Positions 17,623-29,433 are shown, numbered from the stretch's first letter. The stretch is DNA of 64,000 bases from Derxia lacustris (GCF_002105195.1 NZ_MUHU01000008.1:1-64000); one strand, 5' to 3'. The notes: a model not told the origin generated them from the sequence alone. Numbers and translations: made by a program.

Positions 17623-18393
17623 ATGTTCCGTATCACCTCTCGCGGCCTTGTCGGGGCCAGCCTTGCCGCTTCGGCGCTGCTGCCGCTCGCGGCCTTTGCC
17701 GAAGAAGCCCCCGCCGCCGAAGCCTCGCCGCTGACGCTCACGGCCAATGTGGCGCTGGTATCCAACTATGTGTTCCGCGGCATCAGCTACACCCAGGACG
17801 GCGCGGCCGTGCAGGGCGGCTTCGACGCCGTGCATTCGAGCGGCCTGTATCTGGGCGTGTGGGGCAGCAACGTGAGCAGCAAGGCGCTCACCGACGCCTC
17901 GGCCGAGTTCGACATCTACGGCGGCTATGCCGGCAGCGCGGCCGACATTGCGTATGACGTGGGCCTGCTGCAATTCACCTATCCGCAAGGCCGCTTTGCC
18001 GGCCAGAGCTACAACACGCTCGAAGCCTATGCGGGCGCCACCTGGAGCGTGCTCAACCTCAAGTACTCGCGCACCCTGACCAACTACTTCGGCTTCAACG
18101 ACGCGTCGATGGGCGCCGGCGACTCGAAGGGCTCGCAATACGTCGAGGCCAATCTCGCCTACGAGGTGCTGGCCGGCTACACCGCGCAAGCCCACGTCGG
18201 CCATCAGAAGGTGAAGGGCTACGGCCAGTACGACTTCACCGACTACAAGCTCGGCGTCGCCGCCGATCTGGGCTCGGGCTGGGTCGCGGGTCTGGCCTGG
18301 GCCGATACCAACGGCAAGTCGGCGCTCTACCGCATCGGCAGCGTCGATACCGCCGGCCCGAAGTGGATCGCCTCGCTCAAGCGGACGTTCTGA
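17623..18393 (+). CDS. TorF-family putative outer-membrane porin
   Basis: A 256-residue beta-barrel protein with a signal peptide (cleavage expected after AAFA at about residue 26). The mature N-terminus TANVALVSNYVFRGISYTQDGAAVQGGFD is the signature of the TorF / Gcw_chp family, and the protein ends in the outer-membrane aromatic WIASLKRTF. An AGGAG site precedes the ATG at 17623. Such porins commonly sit next to amtB-glnK and may admit small nitrogenous solutes; its adjacency to tdm also allows a role in methylated-amine entry. Neither is shown by sequence. Confidence 0.85.
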   Translation: MFRITSRGLVGASLAASALLPLAAFAEEAPAAEASPLTLTANVALVSNYVFRGISYTQDGAAVQGGFDAVHSSGLYLGVWGSNVSSKALTDASAEFDIYGGYAGSAADIAYDVGLLQFTYPQGRFAGQSYNTLEAYAGATWSVLNLKYSRTLTNYFGFNDASMGAGDSKGSQYVEANLAYEVLAGYTAQAHVGHQKVKGYGQYDFTDYKLGVAADLGSGWVAGLAWADTNGKSALYRIGSVDTAGPKWIASLKRTF

Positions 18394-18707
18394 GTTCGCC
18401 AGTCGAAATCGCATCCCAGAGCCGGCGCAAGCCACGCACCGCCACGGCCATCGGCCGCACAGCCTGCGTGCGTCGCCCGCCAGCGCCGCCCCACCCAGGC
18501 GCCTCGAAGGCGCCGCAACCGGCCTCGGTCGCGGTGAGTAGAAGGTTTACTTAAACGAACCTTTAATTCTCATCAAGAAACCACGGCACGGCAATTGCAA
18601 ACGCTGGCAAGGCTTTCGGGACGACCGACAACGATGCGCGTGCCGCCACTCCGGCGGCCGCGCCACCAAGACATCCCTTCCTCTCGACGATCGACATGGA
18701 GCGCGAA
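18394..18707. other. Intergenic region torF to amtB
   Basis: A 314-bp gap. It holds a GGCGCC-TCGAA-GGCGCC hairpin at 18498-18514 without a T-run, an imperfect dyad around GGTTTACTTAAACGAACC at about 18544-18561, and the sigma-54 promoter listed separately. No open frame in it looks coding. Confidence 0.6.
18584..18599 (+). promoter_or_regulatory. Sigma-54 promoter of amtB-glnK
   Basis: CGGCACGGCAATTGCA matches the -24/-12 consensus TGGCACG-N4-TTGCA, with GG at 18585-18586 and GC at 18597-18598 separated by exactly 10 nt. It lies about 110 bp before the amtB start. This is the normal control for amtB-glnK under nitrogen limitation through NtrC. No clear NtrC site was identified upstream. Confidence 0.8.
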
Positions 18708-20439
<1,732 letters not shown>

Positions 20440-20488
20440 CGGCGTAAGGCGCAGGCCGGCGCAGGACTGGCCGGCTTGCAAACAAGAA

Positions 20489-20522
20489 GGGCGCCCGGTT
20501 GCACGACCGGGCGCCCTTTTTT
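20489..20522 (+). terminator. Rho-independent terminator of amtB-glnK
   Basis: A perfect 11-bp stem, GGGCGCCCGGT against ACCGGGCGCCC, with a 6-nt loop, followed by TTTTTT. It lies 50 nt after the glnK stop. Confidence 0.92.
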
Positions 20523-20542
20523 CGTGGGCGGCGCGCGGCCGC

Positions 20543-21622
<1,080 letters not shown>

Positions 21623-21832
21623 GGGCTTCCCGTTCTTGTGGTCGGCGCGACGGCGGCTGCCGGCGCGGAGGAGGCCGGCCGATTCTGTGGCGCCCGGCGC
21701 GGTCTGGGTATCGCCGCGAATGAGTAAGCCTTTGGGAGTAGCGCCGGCCGGCTGACTGCGCGAACGCTTATCCAATGCTTCAGAATCGGTGCATCTTTTG
21801 CCGCGCCCGAGGGCGCTCGTCAGGATGCCGCC

Positions 21833-22864
21833 ATGTCCGCCAATCCCGCTCGCCCGCCCGTTTCCGATGCCGTGCCGAGGCGCCATCGCGCGCTGCCCGA
21901 TCTGCATGCGCTCGAAGCCTTCGTCACCGTCTGCGAGGCCGGCTCGATGGCGCTCGCGGCCCAGCGCCTGGGCGTGAGCCAGAGCGCGGTGAGCCAGCTG
22001 GTGAAGGCGCTGGAGACCGAATGCGGCACCCTGCTGTTCGACCGCGAGGTGCGGCCGGCGCGGCCCACGCATGCCGGCCGCTCGCTGCTCGACCGCGCGA
22101 GCGCGCTGCTGGAGCAGGCGCGCGCGCTGGTCGAGCAGGTGCGGGCCAGCGCGCGCCAGGACCATGCGCAGATCCGGCTTGGCTGCGTCGACAGCTTTGC
22201 CGCCACGGTCGGCCCGGCGCTGATCCGCGCGCTGGCCGGCTCGGCCCGGCAGCTGCAACTGTGGTCGGGCCTCACGCCGGGCCTCGCGGCGCAGTTGCAG
22301 GCGCGCGAGCTGGATCTGGTGATCTGCACCGACATCCGCATCGACGACACCCGCATCAGCCAGCGGCTGCTGTTCTCCGAAGCCTTCGTGGCGGTGTTCC
22401 CGCGCGAGCACGTCCTGCCCGACGCGCCGCCGGCGCTGCGCGATCTGCCGCGCCTCGCCGGCGAGCTGCCGCTGATCCGCTACACCCAGCGCTCGGTCAT
22501 GGGCCAGCAGGTCGACCGCTTCCTGCGCCATGCGCGCATCGACGCGCCGCGCCGCTTCGAGTTCGACGCGACCGATCCGATGCTCAGCCTCGTGGCCGCC
22601 GGCCTCGGCTGGGCCATCAGCACGCCGCTCTGCCTGTGGCAGTCGCGCCAGTACCTCGACAGCGTGACCGTGCTGCCGCTGCCGCCCACGCGCCTGGGCC
22701 AGCGCGATTTCTTCCTGCTGGCGCGCGATGCCGAATGGGCCGGCCTCGACGACGAGGTGATGCGGGTCGCGCGCAGCGTGCTGCGCAACGAGACCGCGCC
22801 GGCCATCCATCGCGCCATGCCGGCGCTGCCGCCCGACGCCATCACCTGGCCCGATGCCGGCTGA
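21833..22864 (+). CDS. LysR-family transcriptional regulator
   Basis: A 343-residue LysR regulator. The winged helix-turn-helix lies at about residues 25-85 (LEAFVTVCEAGSMALAAQRLGVSQSAVSQLVKALE), followed by a periplasmic-binding-like effector domain (VRLGCVDSF-like start, RYTQRSVMGQQVDRFL). Immediately upstream of and essentially fused in transcription to hutG, whose frame may overlap its stop. The effector is not predictable; control of hutG is a natural guess. Confidence 0.9.
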   Translation: MSANPARPPVSDAVPRRHRALPDLHALEAFVTVCEAGSMALAAQRLGVSQSAVSQLVKALETECGTLLFDREVRPARPTHAGRSLLDRASALLEQARALVEQVRASARQDHAQIRLGCVDSFAATVGPALIRALAGSARQLQLWSGLTPGLAAQLQARELDLVICTDIRIDDTRISQRLLFSEAFVAVFPREHVLPDAPPALRDLPRLAGELPLIRYTQRSVMGQQVDRFLRHARIDAPRRFEFDATDPMLSLVAAGLGWAISTPLCLWQSRQYLDSVTVLPLPPTRLGQRDFFLLARDAEWAGLDDEVMRVARSVLRNETAPAIHRAMPALPPDAITWPDAG

Positions 22865-22895
22865 CGCCGATCCCTTTCCCGAACCCGATCCCGCC

Positions 22896-23693
22896 ATGAC
22901 CACCGTCGACACGCCCATCTACCGCCTCAGGCGCGGCACCCGCCCGCTGCTCATCTCCATCCCGCATCTGGGCACGACGCTGCCCGACGAGGTGCGCGCC
23001 CAGCTCACCGCCGAAGGCCCGGTCGTGGCCGACACCGACTGGCATCTCGACACGCTCTATGCCTTTGCCGAGGCGCTCGGCTGCTCGGTGCTCGGCGCGC
23101 GTGTCTCGCGCTATGCCATCGACCTCAACCGCCCGGCCGACGGCCAGAGCCTCTACCCGGGCCAGACCACCACCGGCCTGTGCCCGACCGAAACCTTTCA
23201 CGGCGTGCCGCTGTACGCGCCCGGCGCCGAGCCCGACGCCGCCGAAACCGCACGCCGGCTCGACGCCTACTGGAAGCCCTATCACGCGGCGCTGGCCGAC
23301 GAGATCGCGCGCCTCAAGGCGGAGCACGGCCGCGTCGTGCTGTGGGAGGCGCATTCCATCGCCTCGGTGCTGCCGCGCCTGTTCGACGGCAAGCTGCCCG
23401 ACTTCAACTTCGGCACCGCCGACGGCAAGAGCTGCGCGCCCGAGGTTATCGGCGCGGTGCTGGCGGCCATCGAGGCTGCGCCGTTCACGCGGGTGCATAA
23501 CGGCCGCTTCAAGGGCGGCCACATCACCCGCGCCTATGGCGATCCGGCCGGCGGCGTGCACGCCATCCAGCTGGAGATGTGCCAGAGCCTCTACATGAAC
23601 GAGGACGCGCCGTTTGCGTACCGGCCCGATCTGGCGGCGCAAGTGCAGCCCTGGCTCGAAAGAATGATCGACGCGGCGCTCGCCGCCGTCTGA
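22896..23693 (+). CDS. hutG: N-formylglutamate deformylase
   Basis: Hydrolyses N-formylglutamate to glutamate and formate, the last step of one histidine breakdown route. The 265-residue product has the zinc-hydrolase landmarks ISIPHLGTTLPDEV, ADTDWHLDTLY, LNRPADGQSLYPGQTTTGLCPTETF, LWEAHSIASVLP and GGHITRAYGDP. An alternative in-frame ATG at 22854 would overlap the lysR stop and add 14 residues; the ATG at 22896 fits family starts better. No hutH, hutU, hutI or hutF lies in the window. Confidence 0.88.
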   Translation: MTTVDTPIYRLRRGTRPLLISIPHLGTTLPDEVRAQLTAEGPVVADTDWHLDTLYAFAEALGCSVLGARVSRYAIDLNRPADGQSLYPGQTTTGLCPTETFHGVPLYAPGAEPDAAETARRLDAYWKPYHAALADEIARLKAEHGRVVLWEAHSIASVLPRLFDGKLPDFNFGTADGKSCAPEVIGAVLAAIEAAPFTRVHNGRFKGGHITRAYGDPAGGVHAIQLEMCQSLYMNEDAPFAYRPDLAAQVQPWLERMIDAALAAV

Positions 23694-23722
23694 ACGCCCG
23701 GGGGCGATTCAAGCCCGCAGCC

Positions 23723-23751
23723 GGCGCGCCGTAATGGGAGTCAGGCGCGCC
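23723..23751. repeat. Paired GGCGCGCC palindromes
   Basis: Two copies of GGCGCGCC, at 23723-23730 and 23744-23751, lie 13 nt apart in the gap between hutG and the porin gene and could fold into an 8-bp stem. No T-run follows. They may form a transcript 3'-end structure. Confidence 0.35.
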
Positions 23752-23840
23752 ACGGTCTGCCACCGCCGAATCCGGCCGGTGGCGCCGCCGCGCCGCACCT
23801 GAAACCGCGAACTCGCGCCCCCGGCGCGGAGACTCCCCGC

Positions 23841-24929
23841 ATGAAATCCCTGGTTCGCAAGGCCGCGCTCGGCCTTGCACTGGCCGGCCTCGCCGCGCTG
23901 GCGCATGCCGCCGACGACGATTCGCATTGGAAATTCAGCGGCTTCGGCACGCTCGGCGCCGTCGTCACCAATACCGACGAAGCCCAGTTCCGCACCAGTC
24001 CGCGCCAGCCGAACGGCGCCGACCGCAGGCCCGACCTCGGTGTCGACAGCCGGCTCGGCCTGCAAGCCAGTGCCGCGCTCGACGAAACCTTTTCGGCCGT
24101 GGGCCAGCTGCTGACCAGCCGGCGCGACGGCGACGAGCGGGTGCAGGTCGAATGGCTGTTCGCCCAGGCCGCCGTCGCGCCCTGGCTCGACCTGCGCATC
24201 GGCCGCATGGTGCTGCCGGCCTTCCTCGTCTCGGACTCGCGCAATGTCGGCTATGCCTCGCACTGGGTGCGCGCGCCGGGCGATGTCTACGGCATCTACC
24301 CGGCCACTTCCTATGACGGCGTGCAGGCCGAGCTGCGCGGCGACTGGCGCGACAGCCACATCACGCTGCAAGCCTCGGGCGGCAAGAGCCGGGGCCGCGC
24401 CTTCCTGCTGGGCCAGAGCCTGGAGGGCGAATCCGACGGGCTGCGCTCGCTGAACCTGGTCGTCGAGCGCGGCAACTGGACGCTGCGCGCCGGCCGGACC
24501 TGTGCCGATGCGCACCTGCGCTACACGCAGACCCAGCAGCTGAGCTATGCCGACCACTTCTCGGGCCTCGGTCTTGCGCGCGACGACGGCCGGCTGCTGC
24601 TCCAGGCCGAACTGGTCTGGCGCCGCACCAGCGATCGCGGCCTCGACAGCAACAACGGCTATGTCACCGGCGGCTACCGGTTCGGGCCGTGGATGCCGTA
24701 TGCGACGGTCAGCCGCAACATCTATCTCGGCCGGTGGTTCGGCGACCGGCCCAGCATCAGCAACCATGCCGCCGGCCTGCGCTGGGATGGCTGGCGCAAT
24801 GCGGCGCTGAAGACCCAGCTCGAATCGGCGCACAGCGACGGGGCGACCTTCGCGCACGCCAGCCCGGCCTTCATGACCGGCCACGGCCACGCCACGGTGC
24901 TGACCGTGCTGGTCGACTTCGTGTTCTGA
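23841..24929 (+). CDS. Outer-membrane porin-like protein
   Basis: A 362-residue protein with a signal peptide (ALAGLAALAHA, cleavage about residue 23) and an alternating polar/apolar pattern of beta strands ending in aromatic VLVDFVF, as expected for a beta-barrel. The mature start WKFSGFGTLGAVVTN and the SRLGLQASAAL segment resemble porins found next to PstS-like proteins and GGDEF-EAL sensors. It is followed by the PstS-like gene after 11 nt. Solute unknown. Confidence 0.72.
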   Translation: MKSLVRKAALGLALAGLAALAHAADDDSHWKFSGFGTLGAVVTNTDEAQFRTSPRQPNGADRRPDLGVDSRLGLQASAALDETFSAVGQLLTSRRDGDERVQVEWLFAQAAVAPWLDLRIGRMVLPAFLVSDSRNVGYASHWVRAPGDVYGIYPATSYDGVQAELRGDWRDSHITLQASGGKSRGRAFLLGQSLEGESDGLRSLNLVVERGNWTLRAGRTCADAHLRYTQTQQLSYADHFSGLGLARDDGRLLLQAELVWRRTSDRGLDSNNGYVTGGYRFGPWMPYATVSRNIYLGRWFGDRPSISNHAAGLRWDGWRNAALKTQLESAHSDGATFAHASPAFMTGHGHATVLTVLVDFVF

Positions 24930-24940
24930 GGCGGCCGGCC

Positions 24941-25336
24941 ATGTTCAAGTCACTGTTGCTGACCGCCTGCCTGCTGGCCGTCGGCATGGCCCGGGCCGGC
25001 GAGATCGCGGTCATCGTCAATCCCGCCGCGCCCGAGTTCACGCGCGAGCAGATCGCCGACATCTACCTGGGCCGCGACCGCGGCCAGCAGCCGCTCGACC
25101 AGCCCGAGCCGGCCGCGCTGCGCACCGAGTTCTACCAGCGCCTCGCCGGCCGCGACCTGGCGCAGATGAAGGCGCTGTGGTCGCGCATCGTCTTCACCGG
25201 CCGTGGTCAGCCGCCGCGCGAGCAGGCCGATTCGGCCGCCGTGAAGCGCGCCGTCGCGGCCAATCCGCGCGCCATCGGCTACATCGAGAAATCGGCCGTC
25301 GATCCGAGCGTGAAGGTCGCGCTCATCCTCAATTGA
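24941..25336 (+). CDS. Short PstS-like periplasmic protein
   Basis: A 131-residue secreted protein related to one lobe of phosphate-binding PstS proteins. A signal peptide ends about residue 19 (GMARA). Family landmarks are FTREQIADIYLGRDRGQQPLDQ, MKALWSRIVFTGRGQPPRE and AVAANPRAIGYIEKSAVD. It is too short to form a two-lobed binding protein alone, so a signalling or accessory role is more likely than transport. It lies between a porin and a GGDEF-EAL sensor, with 20 nt to the latter. Confidence 0.75.
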   Translation: MFKSLLLTACLLAVGMARAGEIAVIVNPAAPEFTREQIADIYLGRDRGQQPLDQPEPAALRTEFYQRLAGRDLAQMKALWSRIVFTGRGQPPREQADSAAVKRAVAANPRAIGYIEKSAVDPSVKVALILN

Positions 25337-25356
25337 GTCGGCGCCAGGAGCAGTCC

Positions 25357-27657
25357 ATGAACATCAAGCCTCTGTGGTCCGGCACGCTGCCGCACCTGCC
25401 GGGCCGGCTGACCGAGCCGCTCTGGCTGTTTCCGGCCATTGCGCTGCTGATGCTGGCGGTGATCTGGGGCGCGGCCTTGCGGCTGGTCGCGGCCGAGCGC
25501 ACGGCGGCCGAGCGCAGCGCGCTGCAATCCAGCCTCGAACTCGCCGATACCTACGAGGCGCAGGCGTTGCGGGCGCTGCGCGAGATCGACCAGACGCTCA
25601 AGCTGGTGCAGTACGCCCATGAGAGCGGCGCGCGCCAGCTGGCGCTGCACAGGCTGGACGAGCGCGGACTGCTGCCGCCCGATCTGCTGTTCTCCGTGAG
25701 CATTGCCGATCGCAGCGGCGCGGTCGTCGCCAGCACCCATGCCTCGGGGCGGCGCGGCCAGGTCGATGCGGCCCAGCTCGCCGCCACCCGCGCCGGCGAC
25801 GGCCTGACCGTGAGCCTGCCTCAGCCCGGGCTGGCGGCCGGCGAATGGACGCTGCATTTCGCGCGCCGGCTGCTGGCCCGCGACGGCAGCTTCGACGGCA
25901 CGGTCACGGTCTCGGTCGACGCGGCCTATTTCGTGAGCGGCTATGACGCCGCCCGGCTCGGCGCGCATGGCGTGCTGGCGCTGCTCGGCACCGACGGCGT
26001 GTTCCGCGTGCGCCGCAGCGGCGAGGCGGTCGCGGCCGGCGACCGGACCGATCCGGCCGCGCTGCTGCTGGCCACCGACGCGGCCCGGGTCGCGCCCAGC
26101 CCCTGGGACGGCGTGCCGCGCTACACCCGCGCGCATGAGCTTTACGGCTTTCCGCTCGCCATCGTGGTCGGTCTGGCCGAGGACGAGCAGCTGACCGCCG
26201 CGCATGCCGCGCGCCATGTCTACCTGGCCCGGGCCGGTGCGGCCAGCGCGGTGCTGCTGGCGGTCGTCGGCCTGCTCGGCCGGCTCAGCCGGCAGCTGGC
26301 GCGGGCGCGCCAGGCGGCGGTGCAGGAGCACATCGCGCATGCCGAGCGGGTCGAATACCTCGCCTATCACGACAGCCTGACCGGCCTGCCCAACCGCAGC
26401 CTGTTCAGTCGGCTGCTCGGCCAGGGCATTGCCGAGGCGCGCCGCTACGAGCGCCAGCTGGCGGTGCTGTTCCTCGATCTCGACCATTTCAAGCAGATCA
26501 ACGACACGCTCGGCCACGACGCCGGCGACGATCTGCTCAAGGAAGTGGCGCTGCGGCTGCGCGGCTGCCTGCGCGAGAGCGACACGGTGGCGCGGCTGGG
26601 CGGCGACGAGTTCGTGGTGCTGCTGCCGGTGGTCGAGCACGACCAGCAGATCGCCACCGTGGCGCAGAACATCCTCACCGCCGTGGCCCGGCCCTTCGTG
26701 CTGATCGGCCAGGAGTTCCGCATCTCGGCCAGCGTCGGCGTGGCGCGCTTTCCGCTCGACGGGCTCGACGAGCAATCGCTGACCAAGCATGCCGACAGCG
26801 CCATGTACCAGGCCAAGGAAGACGGCAAGAACAACTTCCAGTTCTATTCCGAGGCGCGCAGCGCCAATGCGCTGCAGCGCGTGTCGCTCGAAGCCAGCCT
26901 GCGCCGGGCGCTGGAGCGCGGCGAGTTCGTGCTGCACTACCAGGCCAAGCGCGACGCCCGCAGCGGCGCCATCACCGGCACCGAGGCGCTGCTGCGCTGG
27001 CAGCATCCCGATCTGGGGCTGGTGGCGCCGATGCAGTTCATCCCGGTGGCCGAGGCGACCGGGCTCATCGTGCCGATCGGCCGCTGGGTGCTGCGCAGCG
27101 CCTGCGCGCAGAACATGGCCTGGCAGCGCGCCGGGCTGCCGGCGCTGCGCATGGCGGTCAATCTCACCGCGCGCCAGTTCTTCGACGACCGCCTGATCGG
27201 CGAGCTGAACGCGGTGCTGGCCGAGACCGGCATGGCGCCCGAGCTGCTGGAGCTGGAGGTCGCCGAAAGCCTGCTGATGCACGACGTCGGCCGCAGCGTC
27301 GGCATCCTCAACCACCTGCGCAAGCTCGGCGTGCGCATCGCCATCGACGATTTCGGCGTCGGCTATTCGTCGCTGTCGGCGCTCAAGCAGTTTCCGATCG
27401 ACAGCATCAAGATCGACCGTTCCTTCATGCGCGACGCTGGCGCCGTGCCCGAGGACCGCGCGCTCACCGAGGCCATCATCGCCATGGGCCGCACGCTCAG
27501 CCTGAGCGTGGTGGCCCAGGGCATCGAGACGCGCGAGCAGGCCGACTTCCTGCGCGCCAACGGCTGCAACGAGTTCCAGGGCTATTTCGTGAACCGGCCG
27601 ATGCAGGCCGAGGACTTCGCCGCGCTGCTCGGCGCGCGCGCCGGCGTCGCCGCCTGA
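25357..27657 (+). CDS. Membrane-anchored GGDEF-EAL protein
   Basis: A 766-residue cyclic-di-GMP protein: a transmembrane helix (about 23-45), a periplasmic Cache/CHASE-like sensor (about 46-285), a second helix (about 288-312), GGDEF (about 345-500) and EAL (about 515-760). The cyclase signature GGDEF is intact at 415-419. The EAL part keeps EALLRW, IDDFGVGYSS and KIDRSFM, but the usual AEGVE is AQGIE, with glutamine at 721 in place of a catalytic glutamate, so phosphodiesterase activity may be weak. CCAGGAG precedes the start. It closes the porin / PstS-like trio. Confidence 0.92.
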   Translation: MNIKPLWSGTLPHLPGRLTEPLWLFPAIALLMLAVIWGAALRLVAAERTAAERSALQSSLELADTYEAQALRALREIDQTLKLVQYAHESGARQLALHRLDERGLLPPDLLFSVSIADRSGAVVASTHASGRRGQVDAAQLAATRAGDGLTVSLPQPGLAAGEWTLHFARRLLARDGSFDGTVTVSVDAAYFVSGYDAARLGAHGVLALLGTDGVFRVRRSGEAVAAGDRTDPAALLLATDAARVAPSPWDGVPRYTRAHELYGFPLAIVVGLAEDEQLTAAHAARHVYLARAGAASAVLLAVVGLLGRLSRQLARARQAAVQEHIAHAERVEYLAYHDSLTGLPNRSLFSRLLGQGIAEARRYERQLAVLFLDLDHFKQINDTLGHDAGDDLLKEVALRLRGCLRESDTVARLGGDEFVVLLPVVEHDQQIATVAQNILTAVARPFVLIGQEFRISASVGVARFPLDGLDEQSLTKHADSAMYQAKEDGKNNFQFYSEARSANALQRVSLEASLRRALERGEFVLHYQAKRDARSGAITGTEALLRWQHPDLGLVAPMQFIPVAEATGLIVPIGRWVLRSACAQNMAWQRAGLPALRMAVNLTARQFFDDRLIGELNAVLAETGMAPELLELEVAESLLMHDVGRSVGILNHLRKLGVRIAIDDFGVGYSSLSALKQFPIDSIKIDRSFMRDAGAVPEDRALTEAIIAMGRTLSLSVVAQGIETREQADFLRANGCNEFQGYFVNRPMQAEDFAALLGARAGVAA

Positions 27658-27674
27658 GACGCGGCCGCCGCGTC
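27658..27674. other. Hairpin after the GGDEF-EAL gene
   Basis: Perfect arms GACGCGG and CCGCGTC with a CCG loop directly after the stop codon. There is no T-run; a possible 3'-end or processing structure. Confidence 0.4.
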
Positions 27675-27762
27675 AACGCCGCACTTGGCCGGCTGATCGA
27701 GCGATTCAGCGCGCCGGGCGCTTGCTAGCTTCGGGGCGATCCTTTTTTCGCGATCCGCCCCG

Positions 27763-29397
27763 ATGCCTCCTGCCGACCTCAAGCTCCCCGACTGCCAGGT
27801 ACTCGTCATCGACGACAGCCGCATCGCGCGCCAGGTTTGCGAAACCCTGCTGCACGACCTGGGCGTGCGCCGCATCACCAGCGTGGGCCGCATGTCGGAA
27901 GCCCGCCGCGCCGTCGAGCGCGAGCGCTACGACCTGGTGCTGTGCGACTACCACTTCGACGGCGACGACAGCAACGGGCAGGACCTGCTCGAAGACTGGC
28001 GCCGCAACCGCGTGCTGTCCTTCATGACCGTGTTCATCATGATCACCGGTGAATCGAAGTACCAGCATGTGGCCGAGGCCATCGAGACCGCGCTCGACGA
28101 CTATCTGCTCAAGCCCTTCACCGGCAACACCCTGGCCGAGCGGGTGGCGATGGCCTACCGGCGCCGGCTGGCGCTGGCGCCGGTCTACCACGCCATCGAG
28201 CAGCGCGATTACGCCAGGGCGGCCAACCAGTGCTGCGCGGTGGTGGAGGGGGACGGGCCCTATCGGATGTATGCGGCGCGGCTGTGCGTCGAGCTGCTGA
28301 TCCGCGCCGGCCGCCATGCCGATGCGCGCCGGCTGCTGGAGGAACTCAATCGCGGCCAGATCCTGCCGTGGGCGCGGCTGGCGCTGATCGCGCTCGATGC
28401 CGACGAGGACGATCTGGCGCGCAGCCGCCGCGCGCTCGAAGGCGTGGTCACCGACCATCCCGACTTCGCCGATGCGCGCGACCAGCTGGCGCGGGTGCAG
28501 TTCGAGCTCGGCGACGTGACCGGCGCGCTCGCGAGCATGAAGCGCGCGGTCGAGCTCACGCCGAGCAATCCGGCGCGGCTGCAAAAGCTCGGCTGGCTCG
28601 CCTTCCTGCTCGGCGATACCGAACTGGCGCGCGAAAAGCTCGCGCGCGCCTGGCGCGCCGGCCGCCAGTCGCGCAGCTTCGATCCGCACACGCTGCTGCT
28701 GCACATGCTGCTGCTGTTCGAGGCCGGCGAACTGCGCGAGCTGCGCCGGCTGCGCGAACCCTGGCAGCGGCTGCTGCGGCGCTGCGGCGACAGCCCGCGG
28801 CTGGCGCGCATGGACCGGCTGGTGGAAGTGCTGACCTGCTTTGCCGGCGGCCAGTTCGAGGCCGGCACGGCCCGGCTCGGCGAGCTGGCCGACTGCCTGC
28901 GCCAGCCCGACGCCGACTTCGAATTCGCCTGCGACTTCCTGGCGCTGCTGGTACGCGTGAGCGCGCCCGGCATCGAGCTGCCGCGGGCCGCGCGCTGGGT
29001 CGAGCTGATCGGCTACCGCTACAGCTCGTCGCGCGCCAGCACCGCCGCGCTCGGCCTGCTGGTGGCGCGCGACGAAACCCTGGTGCAGCTGCTGCGCACC
29101 GCCCACGGCGTGGTCACCCGGCGCTGCCAGGACGCCATGGCCTGCCTGGTCAAGGGCTCGCCCCAGACCAGCGTCGAGATGCTGTTCGACTGCGGCCGGC
29201 GCACCCACAACCTCAAGCCGCTCGACATGGCGCGACGTGTGGCGGCGCGCCACATGGCCGAGCTGCCGGCGCTGGCCGAACTCGATGCCGCCATCGCCCG
29301 TTTCCGGGAGCGCAACTGCGCCGCCACGCCGCGCAGCGACCTCGGCCTGCCGACCGTCACGCGCAAGATCGTCGCCGGCGCCGTGCTCGACGACTGA
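27763..29397 (+). CDS. Response regulator with TPR-like output domain (copy 1)
   Basis: A 544-residue protein: receiver domain (about 10-130) with VLVIDDSR, phospho-acceptor aspartate 62 in VLCDYHF, FIMITGES and lysine 117 in YLLKPF, then helical TPR-like repeats (about 145-320) such as VELTPSNPARLQKLGWLAFLLGD, and a long helical tail ending VTRKIVAGAVLDD. No DNA-binding or enzymatic output domain is visible, so protein-protein output is expected. A near neighbour copy of the same length follows. No kinase is adjacent. Confidence 0.85.
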   Translation: MPPADLKLPDCQVLVIDDSRIARQVCETLLHDLGVRRITSVGRMSEARRAVERERYDLVLCDYHFDGDDSNGQDLLEDWRRNRVLSFMTVFIMITGESKYQHVAEAIETALDDYLLKPFTGNTLAERVAMAYRRRLALAPVYHAIEQRDYARAANQCCAVVEGDGPYRMYAARLCVELLIRAGRHADARRLLEELNRGQILPWARLALIALDADEDDLARSRRALEGVVTDHPDFADARDQLARVQFELGDVTGALASMKRAVELTPSNPARLQKLGWLAFLLGDTELAREKLARAWRAGRQSRSFDPHTLLLHMLLLFEAGELRELRRLREPWQRLLRRCGDSPRLARMDRLVEVLTCFAGGQFEAGTARLGELADCLRQPDADFEFACDFLALLVRVSAPGIELPRAARWVELIGYRYSSSRASTAALGLLVARDETLVQLLRTAHGVVTRRCQDAMACLVKGSPQTSVEMLFDCGRRTHNLKPLDMARRVAARHMAELPALAELDAAIARFRERNCAATPRSDLGLPTVTRKIVAGAVLDD

Positions 29398-29414
29398 GTC
29401 GGGCCGAGCCCGCC

Positions 29415-29433
29415 CCGCCGGCACGACCGGCGG
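29415..29433. other. Hairpin between the two response-regulator paralogues
   Basis: Perfect arms CCGCCGG and CCGGCGG around CACGA in the 152-bp gap. No T-run. The gap also has a CTAGCTT word about 40 bp before the second start, as does the region before copy 1, possibly marking equivalent promoter positions. Confidence 0.35.

Noticed and set aside
17623..18393. Treating the TorF porin as a dedicated TMAO porin because it follows tdm
   Set aside because: A hairpin separates it from tdm, and such porins commonly accompany amtB-glnK, so the adjacency alone is not evidence.
23723..23751. Paired GGCGCGCC as a CRISPR-like or phage attachment repeat
   Set aside because: Only two copies, each self-complementary, with no spacer series.
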